Below are positions 1 through 9,989 of a stretch of DNA of 58,920 nt, piece after piece. The position numbers and the translations under genes are program-made. How positions within the stretch are numbered: position 1 is the first letter of the stretch; every line of letters begins with the position of its first letter. Location: positions 1 to 58,920 of the forward strand of contig JAHLFO010000009.1 of the NCBI GenBank assembly GCA_018883785.1. Direction: 5' to 3'. Origin of the DNA: Candidatus Bacteroides intestinipullorum (GTDB lineage: Bacteria > Bacteroidota > Bacteroidia > Bacteroidales > Bacteroidaceae). The notes under the pieces are model-generated. The model did not search any database, was not told the origin of the DNA, and saw only the letters and a program-made list of their open reading frames with translations.

Positions 1-1112
<1,112 letters not shown>

Positions 1113-1342
1113 TTATAAATGCTTTTTGATTTTAATCAATTTATAATCATTGTATTAATCTATTTTATAGGGCGGAAAATAGAAATGGTTTATAGGGAAT
1201 ATGATCCCTTGATGAGCAAGCCTGCAAGGCTGAAAACCTCTTTGGCTATTCCTTTGCACCTTCCTTGTCACCTTGTCGGCCCAATGTATTTCCTTTGTTA
1301 TGATTAGGACTATACTTAGGAGTAATAAGAGACATAAACGAG

Positions 1343-1408
1343 AGGAATAGCAAAGGTGTAGCGAAGGTGTAGCAAAGGTGTAGCGAAGGGATAGCGAGGG
1401 GATAGCGA
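1343..1408. repeat. Six tandem 11-bp repeats upstream of susR
   Basis: Six consecutive 11-mers fit AGGTGTAGCGA or close variants (AGGAATAGCAA, AGGTGTAGCAA, AGGGATAGCGA, GGGGATAGCGA). The array ends 29 bp before the -33 element of the susR promoter. A period of one helical turn puts every copy on the same DNA face. The rest of the 547-bp susA-susR gap shows no gene. Confidence 0.85.
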
Positions 1409-1437
1409 AATCTTTTGCATAAAACCGGTGCTGTTTT

Positions 1438-1469
1438 TTTGGTGTTCTTATCCTAAATTCTTACCTTTG
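1438..1469 (+). promoter_or_regulatory. Predicted susR promoter
   Basis: TTTG at 1438-1441, a 20-bp gap, then TACCTTTG at 1462-1469: a full Bacteroidetes -33/-7 match. Transcription would start near 1475 and leave a leader of about 100 nt. Confidence 0.75.
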
Positions 1470-1575
1470 CTTCCACAAGGCGATATGTACCCGCTCTGCC
1501 AAACCAAATGCTGGCCAGAAAAAAGCGGAACGTCTGCCTTTACAGAACATTGTTGAACCGAAACCTATAAAACCG

Positions 1576-3222
1576 ATGATAACGACCTTTGTACTGACCT
1601 TCTTACTCTGCCTTTTCGTCGTGATGCCGCCCGTTGCGGCCTCCGCGCAGACTGCTCCGGTGCCCGCCGACTCCGTCCGCGCGCTCTTGGAGGAAGTAGA
1701 CGCCGCCATTGCCCGGAAGGATGACTACCATGCCCGCAAGGAAGCCCGCATCGCTGACCTGCGCCGCCGCCTCGCCCTCGTGGCAGATACGTTGGAGCAA
1801 TATGCCCTATGCAAGCAACTGAGCGACGAATACTTGCACTACCAAGCCGACTCTGCCGTCCACTACCTTAACCGCCGCGCCACCCTGCTGCCCATAGCCG
1901 GTCATCCCGAACTGGCCGACGAGGTGGACATCGACCGCGCCGCCGTGCTGGGTGTCATGGGCCTGTATGCTGACGCGCTCCACCTGCTGCAACGTGTCGA
2001 TGCTAACCGTCTGGACACCGCCTTGCGCACAGATTACTACCATGCTTGCCGCACGTGCTACGGTTGGATGGCGGATTACACCATCGAGCAACGTGTCAAG
2101 CGCAAGTATCTCCGGCAGACCGAGCTCTACCGCGACTCCATCCTACTGACGGCTCCTCCGTATCTCCATGCTGCCAAAGGCCGTCCCGCCGAAGCTGTTA
2201 TCGCCCGTGCCGAGAAGGCGGCGTTGAGTGGGCGTCCTGCCGAAGCCATCACTCTGCTGGACAGCCTCCGCGCTGCAACGGACGATCCCGAGATACAGTC
2301 TTACCTGAACTATACCCTCTACGAGGCGCACGTGGCGCAGGGCGACACCGCCCGTCAAATTTGCAGTCTGGCCCGCACGGCCCTGTGGGACCTGCATCGC
2401 GCCGTGCGCGAGTATGCCTCCCTTCACAAGCTGGCCCGCCTGCTCTACGGGTGGGGTGACATCGACCGTGCTTATGCCTACCTGAACTGCTCCATGGAGG
2501 ACGCCGTGGCCTGCCACGCCCGCTTGCGCTCGCTGGAGGTGACGGAAATCTATCCCATCATCGACCGTGCCTACCGCGAGAAGACAGCCCACGAGCGTGC
2601 CGTGGTCACGGGCCTGTTGCTGGGCATCAGCATATTGGCACTGCTCCTTGTCGGTGCCGTGGTCTACCTCTACCGTTGGATGAAGAAGCTAGCTGCCATG
2701 CGGCTCGACCTCTACCAGACTAACCGGCGCCTGCATGCTGCCAACTTGGACTTGGAGCAGACGGGGCGCATCAAAGAGGTCTACATCGCCCGCTACCTGG
2801 ATCGCTGCGTAGGCTACTTGGACACGCTGGAGCAATACCGCCGTTCATTGGAGAAGTTGGCCATGGCATCCAAGACAGATGCCCTCTTCAAGGTAATCCG
2901 TTCCGACCAATTCCTGCGTGACGAACGCAAAGCCTTTTACCGTGACTTCGACAAGTCCTTCCTCGAGCTGTTTCCACGGTTCATCGAACGCTTCAACAAT
3001 CTCCTTCAGGAAGACGGGCGCATTACGCCCAAGCCGGGAGAACTGCTCAACACGGAGCTACGTATCTTCGCCCTCATTCGCTTGGGCGTGACGGATACGA
3101 ACAGCATCGCCCACTTCCTCGGTTACTCCCTAGCCACGGTGTACAATTACCGTAGCAAGATGCGCAACAAGTCAGTGGGCGATAAAGAGAAGTTCGAGCA
3201 GGAAGTGATGGGGATCAATTGA
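1576..3222 (+). CDS. susR: SusR-type membrane-spanning transcriptional regulator (DUF6377)
   Basis: Activator of starch-utilisation genes, thought to sense maltose or larger malto-oligosaccharides in the periplasm and act on DNA in the cytoplasm. The 548-residue protein has a signal peptide (1-24), a periplasmic helical TPR-like domain (about 30-335), one transmembrane segment (about 343-365, VVTGLLLGISILALLLVGAV), a coiled-coil linker, and a C-terminal DUF6377 domain with a helix-turn-helix-like end (LGVTDTNSIAHFLGYSLATV). Length and layout match Bacteroides SusR (about 550 residues). Divergent from susA and next to a sugar transporter, MalQ and a pullulanase, all plausible targets. The ligand and binding site are not shown by the sequence. 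Confidence 0.88.
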   Translation: MITTFVLTFLLCLFVVMPPVAASAQTAPVPADSVRALLEEVDAAIARKDDYHARKEARIADLRRRLALVADTLEQYALCKQLSDEYLHYQADSAVHYLNRRATLLPIAGHPELADEVDIDRAAVLGVMGLYADALHLLQRVDANRLDTALRTDYYHACRTCYGWMADYTIEQRVKRKYLRQTELYRDSILLTAPPYLHAAKGRPAEAVIARAEKAALSGRPAEAITLLDSLRAATDDPEIQSYLNYTLYEAHVAQGDTARQICSLARTALWDLHRAVREYASLHKLARLLYGWGDIDRAYAYLNCSMEDAVACHARLRSLEVTEIYPIIDRAYREKTAHERAVVTGLLLGISILALLLVGAVVYLYRWMKKLAAMRLDLYQTNRRLHAANLDLEQTGRIKEVYIARYLDRCVGYLDTLEQYRRSLEKLAMASKTDALFKVIRSDQFLRDERKAFYRDFDKSFLELFPRFIERFNNLLQEDGRITPKPGELLNTELRIFALIRLGVTDTNSIAHFLGYSLATVYNYRSKMRNKSVGDKEKFEQEVMGIN

Positions 3223-3245
3223 TGGGGAATCAACCCGATGAATCA

Positions 3246-4601
3246 TCATTTTTCCTTGATAATCCCCACGCAACATGCACCCACTATCAGCAGACATCCC
3301 GCCAGCACCAGCATGTTCACCTCGGGAGGCACTTCGCCGGGCTGCGTGAAGAGGTGTAGCACCTGTCCGCCCAATGCGGCAGCCACGATCTGTGGGATGC
3401 AGATGGTGCCGTTGAAGAGGCCCAGGTATGTGCCCATGTGGCCCCCGCTCAACGCGTTGGTCAGGATAGTAAACGGCAAGGCCAACATCGCTGCCCAAGC
3501 GCAGCCTATCAGCAGAAACGACACGAACAGCAAGTACTGGTCGTGGATGAATAGAGTGGAGATAAAGCCTATGCCGCCCAGCACCAGGCTGAGCGAGTAG
3601 GATAGTTTACGGTTCTTGAATACCGGGAGCACCATTGCCCAAATGACTGAGCCGATGGCCTGTACCGCGAAGAGGATGCCCACCCAGTTACCCGCATTCT
3701 GGTACTCTTGCGATTGTGTGTCAAGCACGAGGCTCGTTACCCCGTCTTTCACCAATTCTACGGAAGGCGTGTCAAAGGCGTTGGCAGCTACGGTACCGTT
3801 CGTGTAGGTCCACATAAACATGAAGGCTGACCAACAGAAGAATTGTACCAGGCCTACCGTCCAGAAAGCCTTGGGTGCACGTGCCAGCAGACGGAAGACG
3901 TTGACCTTCTCTTCCTTTTCTTCGCTGGTGATGCCGTGGTATTCGGCATAGAGTTTTGGGGGATACTCTTTTACCTTTAACGTGGTGTAGATAACACAGA
4001 GGATGAGGATGGCTGCACCGATGTAGAAGGAGTAGATGACAGAGTCTGGTATTACTCCCTTGGGCGCGATGTTGCTGATACCGATGGCGGCGAAGATGAA
4101 GGGGAAAAGGTAGCCAGCCAAGCTGCCGGCGTTGCACAAGAAGCTCTGTATGGCGTAGGCTAGTCCCTTCTGCTTCTCATTGACCATGTCGCCTACCATC
4201 ATCTTGAAAGGTTGCATTGCCACGTTGATGCTCGTGTCCAGCAACATCAGCGATATCAGTCCAAACACCATGGCGGCGCCTACCGACATCCCGAAACTGC
4301 CCGCATTGGGCAACATACACATTACGAGTACCGCCACTGTGGCCCCCACGAAGAGGTAGGGTATGCGTCGTCCGAAGCGGCACCACGTCCGGTCGCTGAA
4401 CATGCCGATAAGCGGTTGCACGATGATGCCCATCAGCGGAGGCAATATCCAGAAGTAGCTCAGACTGTGCGGGTCTGCGCCCAGTGTAGAGAATATGCGG
4501 CTGATGTTGGCACTTTGCAAGGCGTAGGCTATCTGTACGCCGAAGAAGCCGAAGCTGATGTTCCACAGCTTCCAGAAACTTTGATTGGGTATTTCTTTCA
4601 T
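3246..4601 (-). CDS. MFS sugar (maltose-type) transporter
   Basis: Inner-membrane sugar:cation symporter of the GPH/SLC45-like MFS group. The 451 residues form about 12 hydrophobic segments. The cytoplasmic loop DRTWCRFGRRIPYLFVGA (about 70-87) is the characteristic D-R-x(n)-GRRxP signature of this family, which includes sucrose and maltose carriers. It is the second gene after malQ on the same strand (111 bp between them) and ends 23 bp from the convergent susR, so it probably imports maltose or short maltodextrins released by SusA and the pullulanase. The substrate is inferred from context only. Confidence 0.85.
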   Translation of the reverse strand: MKEIPNQSFWKLWNISFGFFGVQIAYALQSANISRIFSTLGADPHSLSYFWILPPLMGIIVQPLIGMFSDRTWCRFGRRIPYLFVGATVAVLVMCMLPNAGSFGMSVGAAMVFGLISLMLLDTSINVAMQPFKMMVGDMVNEKQKGLAYAIQSFLCNAGSLAGYLFPFIFAAIGISNIAPKGVIPDSVIYSFYIGAAILILCVIYTTLKVKEYPPKLYAEYHGITSEEKEEKVNVFRLLARAPKAFWTVGLVQFFCWSAFMFMWTYTNGTVAANAFDTPSVELVKDGVTSLVLDTQSQEYQNAGNWVGILFAVQAIGSVIWAMVLPVFKNRKLSYSLSLVLGGIGFISTLFIHDQYLLFVSFLLIGCAWAAMLALPFTILTNALSGGHMGTYLGLFNGTICIPQIVAAALGGQVLHLFTQPGEVPPEVNMLVLAGCLLIVGACCVGIIKEK

Positions 4602-4630
4602 GATTTTAGTTTGTTGGATGGGAATTTATT

Positions 4631-4700
4631 TTAGCGATTAGTGATTAGTTACTGTCTGTGAGCGCTTTGCTAATCATTAATCGCTAAACACTAATCGCTA
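4631..4700. repeat. Imperfect inverted repeat between malQ and the MFS gene
   Basis: TTAGCGATTAGTGATTAG (4631-4648) faces CTAATCATTAATCGCTAA (4670-4687): 17 of 18 positions pair over a 21-nt loop, and a further partial copy CTAATCGCTA follows at 4691-4700. In the malQ-MFS transcript it would form a long hairpin; there is no U tract after it, so it is more likely an mRNA-stability element or repeat remnant than a terminator. Confidence 0.7.
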
Positions 4701-4712
4701 CTAAATTATCAT

Positions 4713-7388
4713 TTACCGTCCGCTCTCGTCAATCATTCTGCGGATTTTTTCGTTGAACGCATCTTGCTTCATCAGTTCCTCGATGCTGACGTGCATGCGC
4801 CACCGCCAGTAATGGTGTGGGTTGGCGGGTACGTTGATGCGTTCGATGGCGATATCCGGATTGCGCAGCGTCTCGTCCATCGACGTCCAGTCCTGCCACG
4901 TCAGGATGCAGAGCATGGAGGGACTGTACAGGTGGCGGCGCACCACGTCTTCGCAGAGCCAGCCTGGTGCGTGCACAGGCAGGTCGCCCCAGTGCTTCAG
5001 CTCATTGTAGAAGAAACGGGCCGACTGGTTGCGGTCTTCCTCCCACCAGCCGCGGAAGCTGCTCATGTCATGCGTGCCGATGGTGCACACCGAACGGAAC
5101 GGATACAACTCCACATGTCCGAATTCGTCCTCCGGGCGTTTGGGCATGCGTTGGATCTCGAGCGAGAGTATTTGTAGTTGTTCCATCACCCAAGGCACGC
5201 AATCGGGCACCATGCCGAGGTCTTCGCCACACACCAGCATCCGGGTGGATTGTGTCAGAACGGGGAGCTTCTTCATGGCTTCGTGGTACCAGAAGTCGTT
5301 GTGCCGCCGGTAGTAATAGTCGTTGTAGAGGCGGTTGAAAGCATCTTTTTCCCATTGGCTCAGCTGGAGGTAGACGTAATCCGTCTGCACGGCAATGCGT
5401 GGGTGATACATCTCTGGGTTGTCTCGGTCGGGGATGAAGAGCACGTCGCTCACCAAGGCGTACAGCCCCTCCTTCAGGTTGAGCGTGGGGGTATCGTCTT
5501 TCCCGGCGAAGTAAGTTTCGATCTTGCGCTGAGTGTCAAACTCCGGGCGCATAGCATAAATATCGTCGTGCAGGCGTTGCACGAAGGTGTCGCGCACCTC
5601 CTGCGCCCGCTGGCCGAACATCTGATTCAGCATAAAGTCGTTGATGAACGGACGCGTCATGAAGTCTTTCCGGAAGTGCAGGCCGTAGCTTTCAATTTCA
5701 TTTACGCTCATGGGCAGGGAGGGAACGAACTGTCCCAGCAGTCCATGCACAGAGTGTGTGGGGATCTCCCAGATGCGGAAAAAGCCGAGAATATGGTCAA
5801 TGCGGTAGGCTGAGAAGTAATCGGCCATCTTGCGGAAGCGACGTTGCCACCATTGGTAACCATCTTCCTCCATCACTTTCCAATTATAGGTCGGCAAGCC
5901 CCAGTTCTGTCCCTTGGTGGAGAAAGCGTCGGGAGGAGCTCCGGCTTGTCCGTTCATGTTGAAGTAGTATGGTTCAACCCACGCCTCCACGCTTGTGCGG
6001 CTGATTCCGATGGGGATGTCTCCTTTGACGATGACACCTCGTTCGCGCCCGTAGTTGCAGGCATCCAGCAACTGGATGTGGAGCAGGTATTGCACGAAGC
6101 AGTGATAAGCAGTCTCGGTGTAGGCTTCGCTTTCCGGGGCGCAGAGTTGAACGGCCACCTCTGGGCGGTAGGTGGCATATTCGCCCCATTGTTGGAAGTC
6201 GGGCGTGTGAAAGCGGTCGCGTAGGTAGCAGAAGGCGGCATAGGGGCGTAGCCATTCGGCGTTCTCACGGTAGAAAGTCTGGTAGCTTTCGGAGGCGAGC
6301 ACGGCCGCTTGTTCTTGTTGGAAGATGGCCTTCAGGTAGGCGCGTTTCCAGTGGTTCACCTCTTCATAATCCACTTGGGGGAGGTTATTCAGTGCTTTCC
6401 GCTTTTGCTCGAAGGCGATGGTGGCATCGGGATCGTGCAGTGGTGGGAGTTGACGCAAGTCCACGTACATCGGGTGGAAGGCATAGATGGAGATGGAACT
6501 GTAGGGGTACGAGTCCGTCCACGTATGGGTCATCGTGGTGTCGTTGATGGGGAGCACCTGTACGGCGCGCTGGTGTGTGTCGGCCGCCCAGCGAATGAAT
6601 GCTTTCAGGTCGCCGAAGTCGCCTACGCCATAGCTCCCCTCAGAGCGGAGGGAGAAGACGGGGATGGCACTTCCGGCCACCTTGTATTGCTCGCTGGCGA
6701 AGAAGGCTTCTTCCTCTACGCCTACGTATGTCTCGCCCGGTTGGAGCGCAGGTGGAGCGAGGAAACGGTTATCACTCGATTCCCATTCGCTGATACCCTG
6801 CCCATCCTCAGCGAGCGTCACATATTTATATTGGAAAGAGGGAGGCAGGACGGAGGCGTCTACGGCCAGCTGCCAGATGTTGGGGCATACTTCGTACATT
6901 CGGAGCGGGGCGTGTTTTCCCCACTCTCCCAACGCTCTGCAATTGCCTGATAGTGCTAATATGCGGCGTTTTGCACCTCCTGATGGGCATAAGACGCGGA
7001 AGACGATGCACGTGTCGCCTGCGGGCTGGGAGAGCATTTCTCCTGCTACTCCATCGTCTGTGGTGGGGCAAAAGGCAGAACTAAATCTGTAGGAAGCTGC
7101 GGGTAGATCCCGCCAAGCGTCTTGCAGGAGATAATGTCGCTCTTCGTCTGCTGTCGGGCAGAGCGTGTGGGGCATCGTTCCGAACTCTATGCGCACGGGA
7201 TGTCCGTCCCGGTAGACGGCGTAGCGATAGGAAACGGGTGTACTGGGATTGGCCGACATGAAATGCGTCTGGCCTTGCCATTGATTACCATCGGTGGTGG
7301 ACAATTCGACTTCGGGTCCTTCTTGGATGAGGACACGCAGACTTTCGCCCCACGTGGTGTGATACTGAATTCTGAAGGTAATTGTCAT
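4713..7388 (-). CDS. malQ: 4-alpha-glucanotransferase (GH77) with two N-terminal CBM20-like domains
   Basis: Cytoplasmic disproportionating enzyme that transfers glucan segments between maltodextrins and releases glucose. The 891-residue protein is much longer than E. coli MalQ: it begins with two starch-binding CBM20-like domains (about 1-110 and 120-240), as in plant DPE2, followed by the GH77 barrel (about 250-860). Catalytic motifs are visible: RIDHILGF (about residue 530, nucleophile Asp), CGEDLGMVP (about 717, acid/base Glu) and IGTHDMSSF (about 769). The ATG at 7388 was chosen because it starts the first CBM20 strand and lies 40 bp after a -7 box; a longer reading frame upstream would run through that promoter. 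Co-directional with the MFS transporter. Confidence 0.93.
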   Translation of the reverse strand: MTITFRIQYHTTWGESLRVLIQEGPEVELSTTDGNQWQGQTHFMSANPSTPVSYRYAVYRDGHPVRIEFGTMPHTLCPTADEERHYLLQDAWRDLPAASYRFSSAFCPTTDDGVAGEMLSQPAGDTCIVFRVLCPSGGAKRRILALSGNCRALGEWGKHAPLRMYEVCPNIWQLAVDASVLPPSFQYKYVTLAEDGQGISEWESSDNRFLAPPALQPGETYVGVEEEAFFASEQYKVAGSAIPVFSLRSEGSYGVGDFGDLKAFIRWAADTHQRAVQVLPINDTTMTHTWTDSYPYSSISIYAFHPMYVDLRQLPPLHDPDATIAFEQKRKALNNLPQVDYEEVNHWKRAYLKAIFQQEQAAVLASESYQTFYRENAEWLRPYAAFCYLRDRFHTPDFQQWGEYATYRPEVAVQLCAPESEAYTETAYHCFVQYLLHIQLLDACNYGRERGVIVKGDIPIGISRTSVEAWVEPYYFNMNGQAGAPPDAFSTKGQNWGLPTYNWKVMEEDGYQWWQRRFRKMADYFSAYRIDHILGFFRIWEIPTHSVHGLLGQFVPSLPMSVNEIESYGLHFRKDFMTRPFINDFMLNQMFGQRAQEVRDTFVQRLHDDIYAMRPEFDTQRKIETYFAGKDDTPTLNLKEGLYALVSDVLFIPDRDNPEMYHPRIAVQTDYVYLQLSQWEKDAFNRLYNDYYYRRHNDFWYHEAMKKLPVLTQSTRMLVCGEDLGMVPDCVPWVMEQLQILSLEIQRMPKRPEDEFGHVELYPFRSVCTIGTHDMSSFRGWWEEDRNQSARFFYNELKHWGDLPVHAPGWLCEDVVRRHLYSPSMLCILTWQDWTSMDETLRNPDIAIERINVPANPHHYWRWRMHVSIEELMKQDAFNEKIRRMIDESGR

Positions 7389-7428
7389 AAGTTGTTTCGG
7401 TATTAGTAATTTCACATATATCGTGACG

Positions 7429-7436
7429 CAAATGTA
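7429..7436 (-). promoter_or_regulatory. Predicted -7 box of malQ-MFS
   Basis: The minus strand reads TACATTTG, a full match to TAnnTTTG, 40 bp before the malQ ATG. The nearest TTTG upstream is 25 bp away, longer than usual. The rest of the 398-bp gap to pulA shows no gene. Confidence 0.5.
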
Positions 7437-7732
7437 GCGAGAGAAAAGGGAAACACTTGCCCAAAGAATGAAAATATAAATCAATATAGCCTAAAATCTG
7501 CCCTGTAGATACTTCTGGAACGTGTTGTGCAGATTGAGAATGTAAATGGATTGTAGGGGAGCCGTTGACTTTAGTACGGAGGTGCGGATATGGAAAAAGA
7601 ACGGTACAAAGATTGTATGAATTTCTATAATCGAGGCGGATGAATCTACTTTTTGTATTGATTTTCAATGAAATATATGATTTATCTTCTCTATTTTCTT
7701 TCTATTTCCGAGGAAATGCCGCTTAAACGGTA

Positions 7733-7740
7733 TATCTTTG
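7733..7740 (+). promoter_or_regulatory. Predicted -7 box of pulA
   Basis: TATCTTTG 46 bp before the pulA ATG; no convincing -33 element, again compatible with activator control. Confidence 0.5.
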
Positions 7741-7786
7741 TAGCAAAACTCATTATTTTTATCTATAACATCTAAATGTTTGTTCC

Positions 7787-9781
7787 ATGAAGTTGAAACA
7801 CTTGTTGATTCTACCGGCATTGTCGGTGATGGGATGCCAAAACGTGCAGGAATCCCGAGACATGTATGACAAGTATCCCATGCCTGAAGGCGATTGGGAA
7901 GAAATGACGTATGCTCCTGCGGGCACCAAGTTCGCGTTGTGGGCGCCTACGGCTGAAGAGGTTAGCTTGAAGCTCTATGCTGAAGGTCTGGGAGGCGAAC
8001 CCACCCAAGTACTTTCCATGACGGAAAGTGATGGCGGAATGTGGCGCACTGAAGTCGGGGGAGATTTGAACGGACAGTTCTATACCTTCGACGTGAAGGT
8101 GGATGGAGCTTGGCTGGGCGATACTCCCGGCGTGTGGGCCAAAGCCGTCGGGGTCAATGGTGACCGGGCGGCTATCCTCGATCTGGATACCACCGATCCC
8201 GAAGGATGGGCATCGGATGCCCGTCCTGCATTGGAGAGCTTTGCGGACATTGTCCTTTACGAGATGCACCACCGGGATTTCTCCATTGATTCTCTTTCTG
8301 GCATCGCACACCGGGGCAAGTTTTTGGCATTGACCGAGGAAGGAACAAAATCGGCCAGCGGGCAAAAAACGGGTATCGACCACCTGAAAGAGTTGGGCGT
8401 GACGCATGTCCACATTCTTCCCTCGTTCGATTATTCCTCTGTGGATGAAACCAAGCTCGACCAGCCTCAATACAACTGGGGATATGATCCGAAGAACTAT
8501 AACGCACCCGAAGGCTCTTATTCGACCAATCCTTACGATCCGGCCACGCGCATCTGCGAGTTCAAGCAGATGGTGATGGCGCTGCACCAGGCGGGCATCC
8601 GCGTGGTGATGGACGTGGTGTATAATCATACGGCCGTGACCGAAGGGAGCAACTTCGAACGTACCGTGCCGGGATACTTCTACCGTCAGAAGCCTGATGG
8701 AAGTTTTGCTGATGCTTCGGGATGCGGCAATGAGACTGCTTCCGAGCGTGCTATGATGCGTCGTTATATGGTGGAGAGCGTGAAATACTGGGTGAACGAG
8801 TATCATGTGGATGGCTTCCGCTTTGACCTGATGGGGATCCATGACTTGGAGACGATGCGTGCCATCCGCCAGGCGTTGGACGAGATAGACCCAACTATTT
8901 ATATCTATGGCGAAGGTTGGGCTGCTGGTGCTCCTCAGCTTCCCGCTGACTCCTTGGCGATGAAGAACAATATCGATTGCCTCGTGCGCATAGCTGCCTT
9001 TAGCGATGAGTACCGCGATAGTCTCCGTGGACCCTTCGGGAATGACGCGCAAGGCGCTTTCCTTGCCGGATTGAAGGGACACGAGGCAGGAATACGTTTT
9101 GGTATTGCAGGAGGCGTGGAGCATTCCCAAGTCAATGCGGGCGAGGTACATCGTGTGCCCAAATTCTGGGCATTGCAGCCTACTCAATTCATTAGCTATG
9201 TGAGTTGCCATGACGACATGTGCTTGGCCGACAGGTTGAAGGCTACGCTGCCTGATGCGTCCGCAGGCGTGCGCAAGGCTTTGCACAAGCTGGCCGAGAC
9301 AGCAGTCCTCACCTCGCAAGGCGTGCCTTTTATCTTTGCAGGAGACGAGGTGATGCGCGATAAGCAGGGCGTACACAACTCCTTCAATAGCCCCGACAGC
9401 ATCAACACCATCCGTTGGGCGTTGAAGAAGGAGAACCGGGACGTGTTCGACTATGTGAGTGGCCTCATTGCCATGCGCCGCGCCCATCCCGCTTTCCGCT
9501 TGGGTGATGCAGATCAGGTCAGAGAGCATCTGGAGTTCCTGTCCGGTACAGAAGATAACGTGGTGGCCTTCCGTCTGAAGGGACAGCCTGCGGGTGACAC
9601 GTGGAAGGACATCACGGTCATCCTTAACGCACGCGACCAGGCTACGCACATTGACTTGCCCGAAGGTACCTGGCAAGTGGTGTGTCGGGACGGTAAAATC
9701 AATCCTGAGAAAGGTCTGGGCACTATGCAGGGTGGACAGGTGAGCGTTGCTCAGCGTTCTGCCTTGATTGTACATCAATAA
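7787..9781 (+). CDS. pulA: Type I pullulanase lipoprotein (GH13)
   Basis: Debranching enzyme that cuts alpha-1,6 links in pullulan and branched maltodextrins. The 664 residues start with a lipoprotein signal (Cys17 after LSVMG), placing it on a membrane surface. A CBM48-like domain (about 35-130) precedes the GH13 barrel, which carries YNWGYDP (the type I pullulanase signature), VVMDVVYNHT (about 275), GFRFDLMG (about 343, nucleophile Asp), YIYGEGW (about 374, acid/base Glu) and YVSCHDD (about 473). A C-terminal beta domain ends the protein. It is divergent from malQ-MFS and completes the starch set by supplying debranched linear dextrins. Subfamily GH13_14 is inferred from the motif. Confidence 0.93.
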   Translation: MKLKHLLILPALSVMGCQNVQESRDMYDKYPMPEGDWEEMTYAPAGTKFALWAPTAEEVSLKLYAEGLGGEPTQVLSMTESDGGMWRTEVGGDLNGQFYTFDVKVDGAWLGDTPGVWAKAVGVNGDRAAILDLDTTDPEGWASDARPALESFADIVLYEMHHRDFSIDSLSGIAHRGKFLALTEEGTKSASGQKTGIDHLKELGVTHVHILPSFDYSSVDETKLDQPQYNWGYDPKNYNAPEGSYSTNPYDPATRICEFKQMVMALHQAGIRVVMDVVYNHTAVTEGSNFERTVPGYFYRQKPDGSFADASGCGNETASERAMMRRYMVESVKYWVNEYHVDGFRFDLMGIHDLETMRAIRQALDEIDPTIYIYGEGWAAGAPQLPADSLAMKNNIDCLVRIAAFSDEYRDSLRGPFGNDAQGAFLAGLKGHEAGIRFGIAGGVEHSQVNAGEVHRVPKFWALQPTQFISYVSCHDDMCLADRLKATLPDASAGVRKALHKLAETAVLTSQGVPFIFAGDEVMRDKQGVHNSFNSPDSINTIRWALKKENRDVFDYVSGLIAMRRAHPAFRLGDADQVREHLEFLSGTEDNVVAFRLKGQPAGDTWKDITVILNARDQATHIDLPEGTWQVVCRDGKINPEKGLGTMQGGQVSVAQRSALIVHQ

Positions 9782-9790
9782 GATATGATG

Positions 9791-9856
9791 GGGATTCTCC
9801 TCGCAGAGAGGCGGGAAAATCCTCGCAAAGAGACGGGCATCTCCTCGGGAAGGCAA
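9791..9856. repeat. Three tandem 22-bp repeats after pulA
   Basis: Three 22-bp units, each GGG-(4-5 nt)-TCCTCGCAGAGAGG or a variant, start at 9791, 9813 and 9835. The core CCTC-gcaga-GAGG is an inverted repeat in the first copy, partly kept in the second and lost in the third. The array begins 9 bp after the pulA stop codon. Confidence 0.75.
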
Positions 9857-9887
9857 GTCAACCTTCTACGGGGAGGTGTTTTTTTGC
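9843..9887 (+). terminator. Probable pulA terminator
   Basis: CCTC and AAGG arms pair with CCTT and GAGG across a small loop, followed by GTTTTTTTG at about 9878-9886. The stem is imperfect, and its 5' half is the last 22-bp repeat unit. Confidence 0.55.
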
Positions 9888-9949
9888 TCTGATCATTCTT
9901 TTGAAATTCAAAATCGGGTTAAAAGTCATGTCTTTCTACAGATTATCCG

Positions 9950-9957
9950 TATATTTG
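9950..9957 (+). promoter_or_regulatory. Predicted -7 box of the DUF5686 gene
   Basis: TATATTTG at 9950-9957. It lies inside the reading frame that would start at the ATG at 9876, which argues that translation starts downstream of it. Confidence 0.55.
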
Positions 9958-9989
9958 CCCCCGATGTTTGGATCGGAAAGCGGAAGAAA

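Noticed and set aside
1119..1307. A 62-codon plus-strand frame in the susA-susR gap
   Set aside because: No promoter or family signal, and its composition is that of AT-rich intergenic DNA.
7811..9856. A 681-codon open frame on the minus strand covering all of pulA
   Set aside because: It mirrors a clear GH13 gene, is rich in His, Arg and Ile as expected from the complement of this codon usage, has no recognisable domain, and has no promoter of its own.
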